This document shows positions 21,260 through 34,001 of a stretch of 64,000 nt of DNA, one piece after another; the stretch's first letter is position 1, and the number at the start of each line of letters is the position of its first letter. The notes under the pieces are model-generated. The model had not been told where the DNA came from and ran no database searches. It worked only from the letters and a program-made list of their open reading frames with translations. Source of the DNA: Mycobacterium shigaense (GTDB taxonomy: Bacteria; Actinomycetota; Actinomycetes; Mycobacteriales; Mycobacteriaceae); contig NZ_AP018164.1 in assembly GCF_002356315.1 (NCBI RefSeq), forward strand, positions 1,612,001-1,676,000. The letters are read 5' to 3'. A program made the translations under genes and the position numbers.

Positions 21260-21961
21260 CTACAGCCGGCGGGTCATGGCCTCGGCCGCCGAAAGCAGGT
21301 CGGCCGCCCAGCGCGCCCCGGGACGGCGGCCGATGCGATCGATGGGTCCGGACACCGAAACGGCGGCGATCACCACACCGCGGCTGTCGCGCACCGGCGC
21401 CGAGACGCTGGCCACTCCCGGCTCGCGCTCGGCCACGCTCTGCGCCCAACCGCGGCGGCGCACCTCGGCCAGCGTCCGGTCGGTGAACTTCGCGCCGGGC
21501 AGCACGGCCCGCTGAGTGGCCGCATCGCTGTGGGCCAGTAGCACTTTGGCCCCCGAACCCGCCGTCATCGGCAGCCGCGCACCGACCGGCACCGTATCGC
21601 GAAGGCCCGCAGCCGGTTCCAGGGCGGCCACACAGACCCGCGACGTACCCTCGCGGCGGTACAGCTGCACGCTTTCGCCGGTGCTCTCCCGCAATTGGGG
21701 GAGCACCGCGGCGCCCGCGGCCAGCAGCGGATCGTTGACGCGCGCCGCGAGTTCGGTGCACGCGGGGCCGAGCCGCCAGCGGCCCTCGTCGTCGCGCGCC
21801 AGCAGGCGATGAACCTCCAGCGCCGCGGCCAGCCGGTAGGCGGTGGCGCGCGGAAACTGCGTGCGTTCGCACAGTTCGGCCAGCCCGCACGGCGATTCCG
21901 CGATCGTGTGCAGCACCTCCATGGCTTTGTCGAGCACGCCGATGCCGCTATGCTGTCTCAT
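21260..21961 (-). CDS. IclR-family regulator, divergent from leuCD
   Basis: The 233 residues have an N-terminal winged helix (GIGVLDKAMEVLHTIAESPCGLAELCERTQFPRATAYRLAAAL) and a C-terminal IclR effector domain. It corresponds to Rv2989. In Corynebacterium and Streptomyces the equivalent regulator divergent from leuCD represses leucine genes, so leuCD is the likely target. The ATG lies inside the left arm of a palindrome shared with leuC, which suggests self-control and little or no 5' leader. Confidence 0.9.
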   Translation of the reverse strand: MRQHSGIGVLDKAMEVLHTIAESPCGLAELCERTQFPRATAYRLAAALEVHRLLARDDEGRWRLGPACTELAARVNDPLLAAGAAVLPQLRESTGESVQLYRREGTSRVCVAALEPAAGLRDTVPVGARLPMTAGSGAKVLLAHSDAATQRAVLPGAKFTDRTLAEVRRRGWAQSVAEREPGVASVSAPVRDSRGVVIAAVSVSGPIDRIGRRPGARWAADLLSAAEAMTRRL

Positions 21962-21991
21962 AAAGAGATATTAGCGTCTCGTATTATGAGA
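21956..21991. promoter_or_regulatory. Palindromic operator candidate between iclR gene and leuC
   Basis: TCTCATAA (21956-21963) pairs with TTATGAGA (21984-21991), with inner arms GAGA (21965-21968) and TCTC (21977-21980). The surrounding 40 bases are AT-rich against a GC-rich background. The left arm covers the start codon of the IclR gene. Confidence 0.55.
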
Positions 21992-22046
21992 TCACAGCCC
22001 AGAGCGATCGGCGAGCCGCGAACAAGTTGAATCGAGGCGATTCGAG

Positions 22047-23462
22047 ATGGCAGCCGGCAAGCCGCGCACCCTGGCCGAGAAAGTCTGGGACGACCATGTT
22101 GTCGTCTCGGGCGAAGGCAGCGCGCCCGACCTGATCTACATCGATCTGCATCTGGTGCACGAGGTCACCAGCCCACAGGCTTTCGACGGCCTGCGATTGG
22201 CGGGCCGACCGGTGCACCGCACCGACCTGACCCTGGCCACCGAGGACCACAACGTGCCCACCGTCGGCATCGACAAGCCGATCGCAGACCCGGTGTCGCG
22301 CACCCAAGTCGAGACCCTGCGCCACAACTGCGCAGAATTCGGGGTCCGGCTCTACCCGATGGGCGATATCGAGCAGGGCATCGTTCACGTCGTCGGCCCG
22401 CAATTGGGTCTCACGCAACCGGGAATGACGATCGTCTGCGGCGACAGCCACACGTCGACGCACGGCGCATTCGGTGCGCTAGCAATGGGCATCGGCACCT
22501 CGGAGGTCGAGCACGTGCTCGCCACCCAGACGTTGCCGTTGCGGCCGTTCAAAACGATGGCGGTCAACGTCGACGGTGAACTGCCCGCCGGCGTGAGCGC
22601 CAAGGACGTCATCCTGGCGCTGATCGCCAAGATCGGCACCGGCGGCGGTCAGGGTCATGTCATCGAATACCGCGGCAGCGCCATCGAATCGCTGTCGATG
22701 GAGGGCCGCATGACGGTTTGCAACATGAGCATCGAGGCCGGTGCCCGGGCGGGCATGGTGGCGCCCGACGAGACCACCTACGAGTTTCTGCGCGGCCGCC
22801 CGCACGCGCCGACGGGCGCGCAATGGGACGCGGCGGTCGACTATTGGCAGCAACTGCGCACCGACGACGGCGCCGTTTTCGACACCGAGGTCTTCCTCGA
22901 CGCGGCCTCGCTCAGCCCGTTCGTCACGTGGGGCACCAATCCGGGCCAGGGGGTGCCGTTGGCGGCCGCCGTGCCGGATCCCGAGATGCTGGCCGACGAC
23001 GACGAGCGGCAGGCCGCGGAGAAAGCGTTGGCCTACATGGACCTTCGCCCCGGTATGCCGATGCGCGACATCGCGGTCGACGCGGTGTTCGTCGGGTCTT
23101 GTACCAACGGTCGTATCGAGGATCTCCGGGTAGTAGCCGACATCCTGCGCGGCCGCAAGGTGGCCCCGGGCGTGCGAATGCTGGTGGTGCCCGGCTCGAT
23201 GCGGGTACGCGCGCAGGCCGAAGCCGAAGGCCTCGGTGAGATTTTCGTCACGGCCGGCGCCGAATGGCGGCAGGCGGGATGCTCGATGTGCCTGGGGATG
23301 AACCCCGATCAGCTTGCGCCCGGCGAACGCTGCGCCGCGACGTCCAACCGCAACTTCGAAGGGCGGCAGGGCAAAGGCGGCCGCACCCATCTCGTCTCGC
23401 CTGCGGTCGCCGCGGCGACCGCGCTGCGTGGGACCCTATCTGCCCCGGCCGACTTGGCCTGA
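22047..23462 (+). CDS. leuC: 3-isopropylmalate dehydratase large subunit
   Basis: LeuC carries the 4Fe-4S cluster of isopropylmalate isomerase. The 471 residues are full length. [32 protein letters not shown] and [14 protein letters not shown] hold active-site residues and the first cluster Cys, and [10 protein letters not shown] supplies the other two. The ATG at 22047 begins the conserved [15 protein letters not shown]. leuD follows after 20 bases. Regulation by the divergent IclR protein is likely. Confidence 0.97.
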   Translation: MAAGKPRTLAEKVWDDHVVVSGEGSAPDLIYIDLHLVHEVTSPQAFDGLRLAGRPVHRTDLTLATEDHNVPTVGIDKPIADPVSRTQVETLRHNCAEFGVRLYPMGDIEQGIVHVVGPQLGLTQPGMTIVCGDSHTSTHGAFGALAMGIGTSEVEHVLATQTLPLRPFKTMAVNVDGELPAGVSAKDVILALIAKIGTGGGQGHVIEYRGSAIESLSMEGRMTVCNMSIEAGARAGMVAPDETTYEFLRGRPHAPTGAQWDAAVDYWQQLRTDDGAVFDTEVFLDAASLSPFVTWGTNPGQGVPLAAAVPDPEMLADDDERQAAEKALAYMDLRPGMPMRDIAVDAVFVGSCTNGRIEDLRVVADILRGRKVAPGVRMLVVPGSMRVRAQAEAEGLGEIFVTAGAEWRQAGCSMCLGMNPDQLAPGERCAATSNRNFEGRQGKGGRTHLVSPAVAAATALRGTLSAPADLA

Positions 23463-23482
23463 AAACGAAATCGAGGACAACG

Positions 23483-24079
23483 ATGGAAGCCTTCGTCACC
23501 CACACCGGTATCGGCGTGCCCCTGCGGCGTTCCAACGTCGACACCGATCAGATCATCCCGGCGGTCTATTTGAAGCGCGTCACCCGAACCGGATTCGAGG
23601 ACGGCTTGTTTGCGACTTGGCGCTCGGACCCCTCATTCGTGCTCAATCTCAGCCCCTTTGACCGGGGCTCGGTTCTGGTCGCCGGACCCGACTTCGGCAC
23701 CGGATCCTCGCGCGAGCACGCGGTGTGGGCGCTCATGGACTACGGCTTCCGGGTGGTCATCTCGTCTCGATTCGGTGACATTTTCCGGGGCAACGCGGGC
23801 AAGGCGGGGCTGCTGGCGGCCGAAGTCAGCCAGGAGGGGGTGGAACTGCTTTGGAAGCTGATCGAGCAGAGTCCGGGGCTGGAAATCACTGCCAATCTTC
23901 AAGATCGAAATATCACCGCCGGAACGACGGTGCTGCCGTTCAAGATTGACGATCACACCGCGTGGCGATTGCTGGAAGGGCTGGACGATATAGGCCTTAC
24001 GCTGCGGAAACTCCGGGAAATCGAATCTTTCGAGGCCGCCCGTCCGGAATGGAAACCGCGCACTCTGCCCGTCTCGTGA
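23483..24079 (+). CDS. leuD: 3-isopropylmalate dehydratase small subunit
   Basis: LeuD completes the substrate pocket of the isomerase. From the ATG at 23483 it has 198 residues, the length of the M. tuberculosis protein. [20 protein letters not shown] and [17 protein letters not shown] are the family signatures, the latter binding the substrate carboxylates. It is preceded by GAGGAC and lies 20 bases after leuC. Confidence 0.97.
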   Translation: MEAFVTHTGIGVPLRRSNVDTDQIIPAVYLKRVTRTGFEDGLFATWRSDPSFVLNLSPFDRGSVLVAGPDFGTGSSREHAVWALMDYGFRVVISSRFGDIFRGNAGKAGLLAAEVSQEGVELLWKLIEQSPGLEITANLQDRNITAGTTVLPFKIDDHTAWRLLEGLDDIGLTLRKLREIESFEAARPEWKPRTLPVS

Positions 24080-24292
24080 CGTGTCGATCGGGACGCGGAT
24101 TGCGCGCCCGGCGGTTTAGGTAGGCAGTCTTATTTTGAGGCCGCGCCACCGGTCAAGGGCGGCAACCGGATTGCCGAATTTGAAATCAGGGTGTCGTGAA
24201 ATTGCGCGTGGCTCTTGGAAATTTGCTGGGTGAGGGTTTACCGTGTTCGCAGTTGGTTCGAAAATGAGGACCACTGGCTTCGGAGGGTTTGG

Positions 24293-24940
24293 ATGGTCAA
24301 CAAAGCAGAGCTCATTGATGTGCTCGCACAGAAATTGGGCTCGGACCGTCGGCAGGCGACCGCCGCCGTCGAAAATTTCGTCGACACCGTCGTGCGTGCG
24401 GTGCAGAAGGGCGAGAGCGTAACCATTACCGGTTTCGGCGTGTTCGAACAGCGCCGCCGCGCAGCGCGTGTGGCGCGTAACCCGCGTACCGGTGAGACGG
24501 TGAAAGTTAGGCCGACGTCCGTTCCGGCGTTCCGTCCGGGTGCTCAATTCAAAGCGGTTGTCTCTGGGGCACAGCGCCTCCCGTCGGAAGGACCTGCCGT
24601 GAAACGTGGTGTTGTCGCAGGCGTCGCCAAGAAGGCTGCGGCCAAGAAGGCGCCCGCCAAGAAGGCCGCGGTGAAGAAGGCTGCGCCGGCGAAGAAGGCC
24701 GCGCCGGTCAAGAAGGCCGCGGTGAAGAAGGCTCCGGTGAAGAAGGCTCCGGTGAAGAAGGCCGCGGTGAAGAAGGCCGTGACCAAGGCTCCGGTGCGCA
24801 AGGCCGCGACCAAGGCGCCGGCCAAGAAGGTTGCGACCAAGGCTCCGGTGCGCAAGGCCGCGACCAAGGCCCCGGCCAAGAAGGCCGCGGTCAAGAAGGC
24901 TCCGGCCAAGAAGACCGCCGCAAAGCGCGGTCGCAAGTAA
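24293..24940 (+). CDS. hupB: Histone-like protein HupB (HU with lysine-rich tail)
   Basis: HupB compacts DNA and binds the nucleoid; mycobacterial HupB is also reported to take part in iron response and surface adhesion. The ATG at 24293, after a CGGAGGG site, starts [13 protein letters not shown]. Residues 1-90 are the HU fold, with the DNA-binding arm [19 protein letters not shown]. Residues about 105-215 are low-complexity PAKK/APVKK repeats like the tail of histone H1. Length 215 compares with 214 in M. tuberculosis. A strong bidirectional hairpin follows. Confidence 0.96.
   Translation: MVNKAELIDVLAQKLGSDRRQATAAVENFVDTVVRAVQKGESVTITGFGVFEQRRRAARVARNPRTGETVKVRPTSVPAFRPGAQFKAVVSGAQRLPSEGPAVKRGVVAGVAKKAAAKKAPAKKAAVKKAAPAKKAAPVKKAAVKKAPVKKAPVKKAAVKKAVTKAPVRKAATKAPAKKVATKAPVRKAATKAPAKKAAVKKAPAKKTAAKRGRK
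24625..24935 (+). repeat. Lysine/alanine repeat tract in hupB
   Basis: Tandem imperfect units such as AAGAAGGCC and AAGGCTCCGGTG encode KKA, PAKK and APVRKAATK motifs. The tract is prone to length changes; in other mycobacteria hupB length differences have been used to tell species apart. Confidence 0.85.
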
Positions 24941-24960
24941 GGCAGTAACAACTTCGCACG

Positions 24961-25002
24961 CGAATACCCTTCGGCGGCAAGGCTGCCCCCGGAGGGTATT
25001 CG
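24961..25002. terminator. Hairpin between convergent hupB and mutT1
   Basis: CGAATACCCT (24961-24970) pairs exactly with AGGGTATTCG (24993-25002), extended inward by a few GC pairs. It stands 20 bases after the hupB stop and five bases from the mutT1 stop, so it can serve both transcripts. Confidence 0.75.
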
Positions 25003-25006
25003 TGTG

Positions 25007-25924
25007 TCAGGCCCGCACGTTGGCGGCCAGCGCCCCACCGATGTGGTCGGCGGCTATCAGCCGTCCCCCCGCCAGCGATAGGACCCAGGTGCTGCCCTTG
25101 TGGTTTCGGGACTTGTCGGGCCGCACTCCGTCGCGTTCGCACCACCATGCGATGAGATCAGGGATCACCCTGCCTTGCGTGCAGATCACGGGTGTGCCCT
25201 CGTGTTGCGCGATCTCTAGCGCCCGGTGCCGGGCGCGCTTGCTGTTCTTGGCGTAGGCCTCTTCGGTCAGCGCCGGCTCGTTGTGGATCGTGACACCGAG
25301 TTCCTCCGCGAGCGGTTCGACGGTCTGGTGACAGCGCAGCCGGTCGGCGGCGTAGACGTCGGTGGCGCCGAAGCACATCAGCTGTGGCACCAAGGCCTCG
25401 GCCTGGGCGCGGCCCCGTTTGTCCAGTGGCCGCTTGCGGTCGTCGCCGGAGAAGCGCGACTTGCGACCGGCCGTCCCGTGCCGGACGATCAACACTGTCT
25501 TCGTGTCCTCGGGCTGCTTTGTAAAGCGGCGCAACACTTTTCGATCCTGGGCGTAGTCAAGTTTGCGCATCGCCTCATCGACCGGCAGCCAGATCAGCTC
25601 GTCGACTTCCTTGCCCGGGGCGAACTCGCCGCCGATGCTACGCGCCGCCCAGTAGTACACCTTCTTGACGCCCTGCTCGATCGGATAACTGACCGACACC
25701 AGACGCCTGCCGAGGACGCAGTGCTGTCCCGTCTCCTCCAGCACTTCCCGCACCGCCGCCATGGGTGCGGTCTCGCCGGGATCGACTTTGCCCTTCGGCA
25801 GCGACCAGTCCTCGTAGCGGGGACGGTGAATGACGGCGACTTCCAGCTTCGGGTTGGCCGAATCAGCATTGGCTAATTGCCACAGCACCGCGCCTGCGGC
25901 ATAAACGAGCCGGCTTTCCGACAC
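25007..25924 (-). CDS. mutT1: MutT1: Nudix hydrolase fused to histidine phosphatase
   Basis: MutT1 removes 8-oxo-dGTP and related nucleotides and can hydrolyse diadenosine polyphosphates. The N-terminal ~140 residues carry the Nudix box ([23 protein letters not shown]), and the C-terminal half is a phosphoglycerate-mutase-like domain with [10 protein letters not shown] (catalytic His). I prefer the GTG at 25924, which follows AGGAG, over a TTG six codons upstream; the protein is then 305 residues. It is convergent with hupB and lies 73 bases after ppk on the same strand. Confidence 0.93.
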   Translation of the reverse strand: MSESRLVYAAGAVLWQLANADSANPKLEVAVIHRPRYEDWSLPKGKVDPGETAPMAAVREVLEETGQHCVLGRRLVSVSYPIEQGVKKVYYWAARSIGGEFAPGKEVDELIWLPVDEAMRKLDYAQDRKVLRRFTKQPEDTKTVLIVRHGTAGRKSRFSGDDRKRPLDKRGRAQAEALVPQLMCFGATDVYAADRLRCHQTVEPLAEELGVTIHNEPALTEEAYAKNSKRARHRALEIAQHEGTPVICTQGRVIPDLIAWWCERDGVRPDKSRNHKGSTWVLSLAGGRLIAADHIGGALAANVRA

Positions 25925-25997
25925 CTCACTCCTGCAGGTCAATTCGGCCGGAGTCGCTCCAGCTCGTGGGCGTGACGTGGAAAGTTACCACACCGTC

Positions 25998-28184
25998 TCA
26001 GTTGCTGCGGTGGCGCTCCATCAGTGACTCCTGGTGATCGCGCACGGTGTGACCGTCGCGCGGCGCGGCGATCCACTGCCCGTCGGATTCGAGTTCCCAG
26101 CACCGCGTGGACGGGTCCAGCGCCGAGGTGAACAAGTCGTCCAGGTATCCAGTCAGCTTGGGATCCTTGACCTGAACCAGCGCTTCGACACGCCGGTCGA
26201 GGTTGCGGTGCATCATGTCGGCGCTGCCAATCCAGAACTCGTTGATGCGATTGAAATGCATGATCCGCGAGTGCTCGAGGTAACGGCCAAGGATGGAGCG
26301 AACCGTGATGTTCTCGGAGAAGCCGTGCACGCCCGGACGCAGCGCGCAGATGCCGCGCACCACCACCTCGACTTGCACGCCGGCCTGCGACGCGTGATAC
26401 AGCGAGTCGATGACTTGTTCGTCGACCAGAGCGTTCATCTTCATCCGGATGCGGCCACCGCCGTGTTCGCGGTGCGTCTCGATTTCGCGCTCGACGCGCT
26501 CGATGATTCCGGTGCGGATGCTGTGCGGTGCCACCAGCAGATTGCGGTAGGAAACCTTGCGCGAATACCCGGTGAGCGAATTGAACAAGTCCGTCAGGTC
26601 CGCGCCGATGTCGGGGGAGGCGGTGAGCAGGCCGACGTCCTCGTACAGCCGCGCCGTCTTCCCGTTGTAATTGCCGGTCCCGATGTGGCAGTAGCGCCTT
26701 ATCGTCGAACCCTCGCGACGCACCACCAGGCAGGTCTTGCAGTGCGTCTTGAGTCCGACGTAGCCGTAGACGACGTGGACGCCCGACTGCTCAAGGGTGC
26801 GTGCCCAGCGGATGTTGGCCTGCTCGTCGAAGCGGGCTTTGATCTCCACCATTGCCACGACTTGCTTTCCGGCCTCGGCGGCGGCGATCAGCGCACGCAC
26901 GATCGGCGAGTCACCGGAGGTGCGGTAGAGCGTCTGCTTGATCGCCAGCACGTTGGGGTCGGCGGCGGCCTGCTCGATGAACCGTTGCACGCTGGTCGAA
27001 AACGATTCGTACGGATGATGAAGCAGCACATCGCCTTCGCGCAGTGTCGCGAAGATGCTCTTGGGTGTTTCGCGATCGGCGAAGGCGGGGCTGGTGGCCG
27101 GAACCCACGTCGGGTCTTTGAGCGCCGGGCGGTCGATGCCGTAGATCTGCCACAACGACGAAAGGTCGAGCAGCCCCGGGACCTCGATGACGTCACTGGG
27201 ATTGACGTCGAGCTCGCGCAGCAACAGCTCGAGCATGCTCTCGGTCATGTCGTCGGCGATCTCGAGGCGCACCGGCGAGCCGAACCGCCTGCGCGCCAAC
27301 TCGCGTTCCAGCGCTTGCAGCAGGTCCTCGTCGCGGTCCTCTTCGACCTCGTAGTCGGCATTGCGGGTGATGCGGAACGCGTGGTGCTCGACGATTTCCA
27401 TGCCGGGGAACAGCACGGGAAGGAAGGCCGCGATCAGCTCTTCGGTGGGCAGGTAGCGAACGATGGGCCGACCCTCGTCGTCGTCGCCGCGCACCTCGAG
27501 TTCGACGAAGCGATCGACGTTGTCGGGCACCTTGACCCGCGCAAAGTGCTGGGCGCCGTCGTCGGGCCGGCGCACCGTGACCGCCAGGTTCAGGCTCAGG
27601 CCGCTGACGAAAGGGAACGGGTGCGCCGGGTCGACGGCGAGCGGTGTCAGGACGGGGAAGACCTGCTCGTTGAAATAGGTGGACAGTTGGTCGCGCTCAG
27701 CCTGATCCAGGTCGGCCCACGTGACGATGTAGATGCCCTCGGCGGCCAGTGCCGGTCGCACCGAGTCGAGGAACGCGCGCGCGTGCCGCGTCGCGATCTT
27801 CTGAGTCTGCTCACCGATGCGCGCCAGTTGCTCGCGCGGCGTCAGGCCGTCGGCCGAGCGCACCGACAGGCCCATCTCGTCGCGGCGCTTGAGTCCGGCG
27901 ACGCGGACCATGTAGAACTCGTCGAGGTTGGAGGCGAAGATCGCCAGGAACTTGGCGCGCTCCAGCAGCGGCAGCGACGTGTCGGCGGCCAGCGCCAGTA
28001 CGCGGGCGTTGAAGTCCAGCCAGCTCAGTTCCCGGTTGAGGTACCGATCTTCGGGCAGCGCGTCGTGGATCGCGGCGGGGGTGGCGGCCGGTGGCGCGGT
28101 CAGAGCCGAGTCTCCGTGCTGCCACACGGATTCGTCTGGGCGTGCTTCAGCTTCGATTTCGGTCACCCTGAGATCATTGCTCAT
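25998..28184 (-). CDS. ppk: Polyphosphate kinase 1
   Basis: PPK1 builds polyphosphate from ATP reversibly. From the ATG at 28184 ([11 protein letters not shown], matching the M. tuberculosis start) it has 728 residues; an upstream in-frame start at 28220 would add 12. [20 protein letters not shown] and [14 protein letters not shown] mark the N-terminal domain. Two catalytic histidines lie in [17 protein letters not shown] and [21 protein letters not shown]. It lies between mutT1 and fbiD as in M. tuberculosis. Confidence 0.95.
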   Translation of the reverse strand: MSNDLRVTEIEAEARPDESVWQHGDSALTAPPAATPAAIHDALPEDRYLNRELSWLDFNARVLALAADTSLPLLERAKFLAIFASNLDEFYMVRVAGLKRRDEMGLSVRSADGLTPREQLARIGEQTQKIATRHARAFLDSVRPALAAEGIYIVTWADLDQAERDQLSTYFNEQVFPVLTPLAVDPAHPFPFVSGLSLNLAVTVRRPDDGAQHFARVKVPDNVDRFVELEVRGDDDEGRPIVRYLPTEELIAAFLPVLFPGMEIVEHHAFRITRNADYEVEEDRDEDLLQALERELARRRFGSPVRLEIADDMTESMLELLLRELDVNPSDVIEVPGLLDLSSLWQIYGIDRPALKDPTWVPATSPAFADRETPKSIFATLREGDVLLHHPYESFSTSVQRFIEQAAADPNVLAIKQTLYRTSGDSPIVRALIAAAEAGKQVVAMVEIKARFDEQANIRWARTLEQSGVHVVYGYVGLKTHCKTCLVVRREGSTIRRYCHIGTGNYNGKTARLYEDVGLLTASPDIGADLTDLFNSLTGYSRKVSYRNLLVAPHSIRTGIIERVEREIETHREHGGGRIRMKMNALVDEQVIDSLYHASQAGVQVEVVVRGICALRPGVHGFSENITVRSILGRYLEHSRIMHFNRINEFWIGSADMMHRNLDRRVEALVQVKDPKLTGYLDDLFTSALDPSTRCWELESDGQWIAAPRDGHTVRDHQESLMERHRSN

Positions 28185-28294
28185 CACCGGCTGCGCTGCT
28201 AGCGAGTGAGAGAGATCCATCCGGCGTTGGTGATCCGTTCATCGGGGAGACAGCTTTGCTGGCGCGCCAAAGCGCGCCAAAGTGCGCCCAGTAA

Positions 28295-30066
<1,772 letters not shown>

Positions 30067-30086
30067 ACCGGTAGCCTCTGAAGGTT

Positions 30087-31208
30087 GTGAGTGCCAACGA
30101 CCGGGTGCGGGTGGCTGTCGTTTTCGGCGGGCGCAGCAATGAGCATGCCATTTCGTGCGTCTCGGCCGGCAGCATCCTGCGCCATCTCGACCCGCGGCGG
30201 TTCGAGGTGGTCGCGATCGGTATCACGCCCGATGGCGGGTGGGTGCTCACCGATGGCGACCCGGCGGCGCTGGCCATCACCAACCGGCAATTACCGCAGG
30301 TGACCGCTGATTCGGGAACCGAGCTGGCGCTGCCGGCCGATCCCCGCCGCGGCGGCCAACTGGTCTCGTTGTCACCCGGCGCGGGCGAGGTCCTGGCCCC
30401 TGTCCTGGGCGAGGTCGACGTCGTATTCCCGGTGCTGCACGGCCCGTACGGCGAAGACGGCACCATCCAGGGCCTGCTGGAGTTGGCCGGGGTGCCCTAC
30501 GTCGGAGCCGGGGTGCTGGCCAGTGCCGCCGGGATGGACAAGGAATTCACCAAAAAGCTGCTGCTGGCCGAGGGCCTGCCGGTCGGCAAGCATGCGGTGT
30601 TGCGGCCCTCGGATGTCACCTTGCATCCCGAGCAGCGCGAGCGACTGGGCTTGCCCGTGTTCGTCAAACCCGCCCGGGGCGGTTCGTCGATCGGCGTGAG
30701 CCGCGTCTCGAGCTGGGACCAGCTGCCCGCCGCGGTCGACAACGCCCGGCGCCATGACCCGAAGGTGATCGTCGAGGCGGCGATCACCGGGCGCGAGCTG
30801 GAATGCGGCGTCCTCGAAATGCCGGACGGCACAGTCGAAGCCAGCACACTCGGGGAGATCAGGGTGGCCGGGGTGCGGGGGCGTGAGGACTCATTCTACG
30901 ATTTCGCGACCAAATACCTGGACGAGGCAGCGGAATTGGACGTGCCCGCCAAGGTCGACGACGAAATCGCCGACACCATACGCCAATTGGCGATCCGGGC
31001 GTTCAAGGCCATCGATTGCCAGGGGCTCGCCCGGGTAGATTTCTTCCTGACCGAGGACGGCCCGGTGATCAACGAGATCAACACGATGCCGGGGTTCACC
31101 ACGATCTCGATGTACCCCAGGATGTGGGCGGCCAGCGGCGTCGACTATCCCACGCTGGTGGCGACGATGGTCGAGACCGCCCTGGCTCGCGGCGTCGGGC
31201 TGCGCTGA
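30087..31208 (+). CDS. ddlA: D-alanine-D-alanine ligase
   Basis: Ddl joins two D-alanines for peptidoglycan and is a target of D-cycloserine. The 373 residues equal the M. tuberculosis length. [48 protein letters not shown] and the metal-binding [12 protein letters not shown] mark the ATP-grasp fold in order. The start is a GTG at 30087, with a possible -10 TAGCCT at 30072-30077. Confidence 0.97.
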   Translation: MSANDRVRVAVVFGGRSNEHAISCVSAGSILRHLDPRRFEVVAIGITPDGGWVLTDGDPAALAITNRQLPQVTADSGTELALPADPRRGGQLVSLSPGAGEVLAPVLGEVDVVFPVLHGPYGEDGTIQGLLELAGVPYVGAGVLASAAGMDKEFTKKLLLAEGLPVGKHAVLRPSDVTLHPEQRERLGLPVFVKPARGGSSIGVSRVSSWDQLPAAVDNARRHDPKVIVEAAITGRELECGVLEMPDGTVEASTLGEIRVAGVRGREDSFYDFATKYLDEAAELDVPAKVDDEIADTIRQLAIRAFKAIDCQGLARVDFFLTEDGPVINEINTMPGFTTISMYPRMWAASGVDYPTLVATMVETALARGVGLR

Positions 31209-31224
31209 GTCGCCTAACGCGCCT

Positions 31225-31800
31225 TCAACGAGGCGCAGCCGGGTCGATCGGCGCCACGGCGAGGGTGCGGTCGATCACCTCGGACAGCTGCTGGATCGGC
31301 GTCGGCCCGGATCCCGAGGGCAGGGTCAGCGCCACATAGACCGGCCGATCGACGGCGTACCAGGTCGATCGGCCCGCCGTGACGGCTGGGGGGCCGGCCG
31401 ATTGCTGTTGGGCCGCAATGCGAAACCACTGCACGCGATCGACGACCTGAATCGGGGCTCCCACCACGAAGTCCGCCGGACGCTCGAGTCCGCATCGCAG
31501 CACCACGGGCTCGCTGTCCGGTCCGGACCGCCAGGCGGCCGCGGCGGGGGGAGCCGGCTGCGCGAGGGGCGCGCGCTGATAGTCGCCGAGGCGCTGCGGC
31601 AACGCGCTCGAGAGCGCCCGGCAGGCGGGATCGGCGGCCTGGGGGGCCGGGACGTCGGGAATGGCGACCGGTTGCAGGGGTGTCCCGCGGGTGGCCGCGA
31701 TGGCCAGGACCACGCCGATCGCCGTGACGGCCAGGGCGACCGCGGCGATCATGACGACCCGCGGCGGTCCGCCGAGGTCGGTATCGGAATCAGTCACCAC
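31225..31800 (-). CDS. DUF3515 membrane-anchored protein
   Basis: The 191 residues have one N-terminal membrane segment (VVMIAAVALAVTAIGVVLAIA) and an external domain of DUF3515 type. That domain contains DPACRALSSALPQRLGDY, VVLRCGLERP and VQWFRI; two cysteines could form a disulfide. It corresponds to Rv2980; the function is unknown. It is convergent with ddlA and divergent from thiL. Confidence 0.85.
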   Translation of the reverse strand: MVTDSDTDLGGPPRVVMIAAVALAVTAIGVVLAIAATRGTPLQPVAIPDVPAPQAADPACRALSSALPQRLGDYQRAPLAQPAPPAAAAWRSGPDSEPVVLRCGLERPADFVVGAPIQVVDRVQWFRIAAQQQSAGPPAVTAGRSTWYAVDRPVYVALTLPSGSGPTPIQQLSEVIDRTLAVAPIDPAAPR

Positions 31801-31884
31801 CGCCCCCTCGATAGACTGGCGCGGTCTGCTCGCGCAGGCAGGGACCCAAACTTACCCGGCAGACTCGGGCCGCAGGGAGGTGGC

Positions 31885-32862
31885 GTGCGCGACGAAGGAT
31901 CCGCGGCGGCCGATCGGCCGCCCACGCTGCGGCAGGTCGGCGAGTTCGCCGTCATCGAGCGCCTGGTGCGGGGCCGCGGCCAGCCCACCGCGGTGCTGCT
32001 CGGGCCCGGCGACGACGCGGCGCTGGTGTCCGCAGGGGACGGCCGGGTCGCCGTGTCGACCGACATGCTGGTGCAGGACCGGCACTTCCGGCTGGACTGG
32101 TCCACCCCGCACGACGTCGGCCGCAAGGCGATCGCGCAGAACGCCGCCGACATCGAGGCGATGGGTGGGCGCCCGACGGCCTTCGTGGTCGGCTTCGGCG
32201 CGCCCGCCGAGACGCCGGCGGACGCGGCCGACGAGCTGGCTCGGGGAATGTGGGACGAGGCGGTCACGGTCGGCGCCGGCATCGCCGGGGGCGATCTGGT
32301 CAGCTGCCCACTGTGGGTGGTGTCGGTGACCGTGCTCGGCGATCTGCAGGGTCGCGCGCCGGTGCGGCGTTCGGGAGCGCGGGCTGGCGCCGTGGTGGCC
32401 GTCACCGGTGATCTGGGCCGTTCGGCCGCGGGATACGCATTGTGGGACAAGGGAGTCGATGACTTCAGCGACCTGCGACGCCGTCATCTGGTGCCGCAGC
32501 CGCCGTACGGCGAGGGTGCCGCGGCCGCGGCCGCGGGCGCGCAGGCGATGATCGACGTGTCCGACGGTCTGCTCGCCGATCTGGGCCACATCGCCGACGC
32601 GTCCGGCGTGGGCATCGACCTGTCCAGCGAGGCGCTGGCGGCCGATCGGGACGTGCTGGGCGCGGCGGCCGTGGCCGCGGGCGCCGATGCGTGGTCGTGG
32701 GTGCTGGGAGGCGGCGAAGACCACGCGCTGGTGGCGTGTTTCGCCGATGCGGCCCCGGCGGGGTGGCGCGTGATCGGCCGGGTGCTCGACGGCTCGGCCC
32801 GGGTGTTGGTCGACGGCGCGCGGTGGCAGGGATACGCGGGCTGGGAATCTTTCGGCGGTTGA
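31885..32862 (+). CDS. thiL: Thiamine-monophosphate kinase
   Basis: ThiL makes thiamine diphosphate, the cofactor of IlvB in this window and of other enzymes. The GTG at 31885 sits four bases after GGAGG and gives 325 residues. LLGPGDDAALV, VSTDMLVQDRHFR, NAADIEAMGG and IDVSDGLLADLGHIA are the metal- and ATP-binding motifs of the PurM-like fold; GGGEDHALVACF lies near the end. An earlier in-frame ATG at 31402 lies inside the DUF3515 gene and is rejected. Confidence 0.95.
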   Translation: MRDEGSAAADRPPTLRQVGEFAVIERLVRGRGQPTAVLLGPGDDAALVSAGDGRVAVSTDMLVQDRHFRLDWSTPHDVGRKAIAQNAADIEAMGGRPTAFVVGFGAPAETPADAADELARGMWDEAVTVGAGIAGGDLVSCPLWVVSVTVLGDLQGRAPVRRSGARAGAVVAVTGDLGRSAAGYALWDKGVDDFSDLRRRHLVPQPPYGEGAAAAAAGAQAMIDVSDGLLADLGHIADASGVGIDLSSEALAADRDVLGAAAVAAGADAWSWVLGGGEDHALVACFADAAPAGWRVIGRVLDGSARVLVDGARWQGYAGWESFGG

Positions 32863-32869
32863 GGTGACT

Positions 32870-32875
32870 TAAGGT
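32870..32875 (+). promoter_or_regulatory. Candidate -10 element of leaderless ung
   Basis: TAAGGT fits TANNNT and ends six bases before the ung GTG at 32882, with no ribosome site between. ung might equally be read through from thiL, which ends 19 bases upstream. Confidence 0.3.
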
Positions 32876-32881
32876 GGCGCA

Positions 32882-33565
32882 GTGAGCGCGCGCCCGTTGA
32901 GTGAACTCGTCGAGCCGGGGTGGGCCACCGCGCTGGAGCCGGTGGCCGATCAGGTCGCCACCATGGGGCAGTTCCTGCGCGACGAGCTCGCGGCCGGGCG
33001 CAGGTATCTGCCGGCGGGACCAAATGTGTTGCGCGCCTTCACCTTTCCGTTCGACCAGGTGCGGGTGCTGATCGTCGGCCAGGATCCCTACCCGACGCCG
33101 GGACACGCTGTCGGCCTGAGCTTTTCGGTGGCGCCCGATGTTCGTCCGCTGCCGCGCAGCCTGGCCAACATCTTCGACGAGTACACCAAGGATCTCGGTT
33201 ATCCGCCGCCGTCGTGCGGCGACCTGACGCCCTGGGCCGAGCGAGGCGTCCTGCTGTTGAACAGGGTGCTCACGGTGCGGCCGACCACTCCGGCGTCGCA
33301 TCGCGGTAAGGGCTGGGAGGTGGTGACCGAGTGTGCGATCCGCGCGTTGATCGCCCGGCCGCAGCCGCTGGTGGCGATCCTGTGGGGCCGCGACGCGTCG
33401 ACGCTCAAACCGATCCTGGCCGAGGGCGACTGCGTGGCGATCGAATCGCCGCACCCCTCGCCGCTGTCGGCGTCGCGCGGGTTCTTCGGCTCGCGGCCGT
33501 TCAGCCGGGCCAACGAGCTGCTCACGGAGCGGGGCGCCGAACCCGTCGATTGGCGGCTGCCCTGA
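32882..33565 (+). CDS. ung: Uracil-DNA glycosylase
   Basis: Ung removes uracil from DNA. The 227 residues match the M. tuberculosis length. [22 protein letters not shown] carries the catalytic Asp and the water-activating loop, and [20 protein letters not shown] is the minor-groove leucine-loop motif. The start is GTG. It lies 19 bases after thiL. Confidence 0.97.
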   Translation: MSARPLSELVEPGWATALEPVADQVATMGQFLRDELAAGRRYLPAGPNVLRAFTFPFDQVRVLIVGQDPYPTPGHAVGLSFSVAPDVRPLPRSLANIFDEYTKDLGYPPPSCGDLTPWAERGVLLLNRVLTVRPTTPASHRGKGWEVVTECAIRALIARPQPLVAILWGRDASTLKPILAEGDCVAIESPHPSPLSASRGFFGSRPFSRANELLTERGAEPVDWRLP

Positions 33566-33598
33566 GCGGGCGTCCGCCAGCCCCGGACGACCCCTCGA

Positions 33599-33793
33599 CT
33601 AGCCCCGGACGATCTTGCCAGCCTTGATGCACGACGCGCACGCGTTGATGCGCTTCTTGTTGCCGCCCGGGCGGGTCGCCACGTGCACCGTCTGAACGTT
33701 GGGGTCCCACCGGCGGCTGGTGCGGCGGTGGGAGTGCGACACCGACTTACCGAAGCCGGGGCCTTTCCCGCAGATATCGCACACAGCGGCCAT
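33599..33793 (-). CDS. rpmB: 50S ribosomal protein L28, zinc-binding form
   Basis: The 64-residue ribosomal protein begins [28 protein letters not shown], the L28 signature. Two CxxC pairs (CDIC and CASC) mark it as the zinc-containing form; many mycobacteria carry a second, cysteine-free copy elsewhere that is used under zinc limitation. It is divergent from the FakA-like gene across about 200 bases. Confidence 0.95.
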   Translation of the reverse strand: MAAVCDICGKGPGFGKSVSHSHRRTSRRWDPNVQTVHVATRPGGNKKRINACASCIKAGKIVRG

Positions 33794-34001
33794 TGTTCGC
33801 GCTCCTCAAATGTTTAGGGTCCGGCAACCAGCCGAGACAGCCCAGGTTGACCGGGCCTGACCAGGATACCGACTAGGGTAGGCAACCTCCAAAACGATCA
33901 ACAGTCCATCCGTGTCTGCCGACTGCCGGTGTCGCGTCCGCTAGCTAGGCTCAATAGGACGGTTGGCTGAAGAGATTTAGGTCGCGAGGAGATGAATCAG
34001 G

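Noticed and set aside
26034..28202. A 722-codon open frame antisense to ppk
   Set aside because: Ppk is complete and certain; the antisense frame has no ribosome site and shadow composition.
28262..28291. Three GCGCGCCAAA-like decamers after fbiD
   Set aside because: Short, low complexity and in a spacer; too little to assign a role.
31402..31884. Longer thiL start at an upstream in-frame ATG
   Set aside because: It would overlap the DUF3515 gene by 400 bases and add residues unlike ThiL; the GTG at 31885 has GGAGG just before it.
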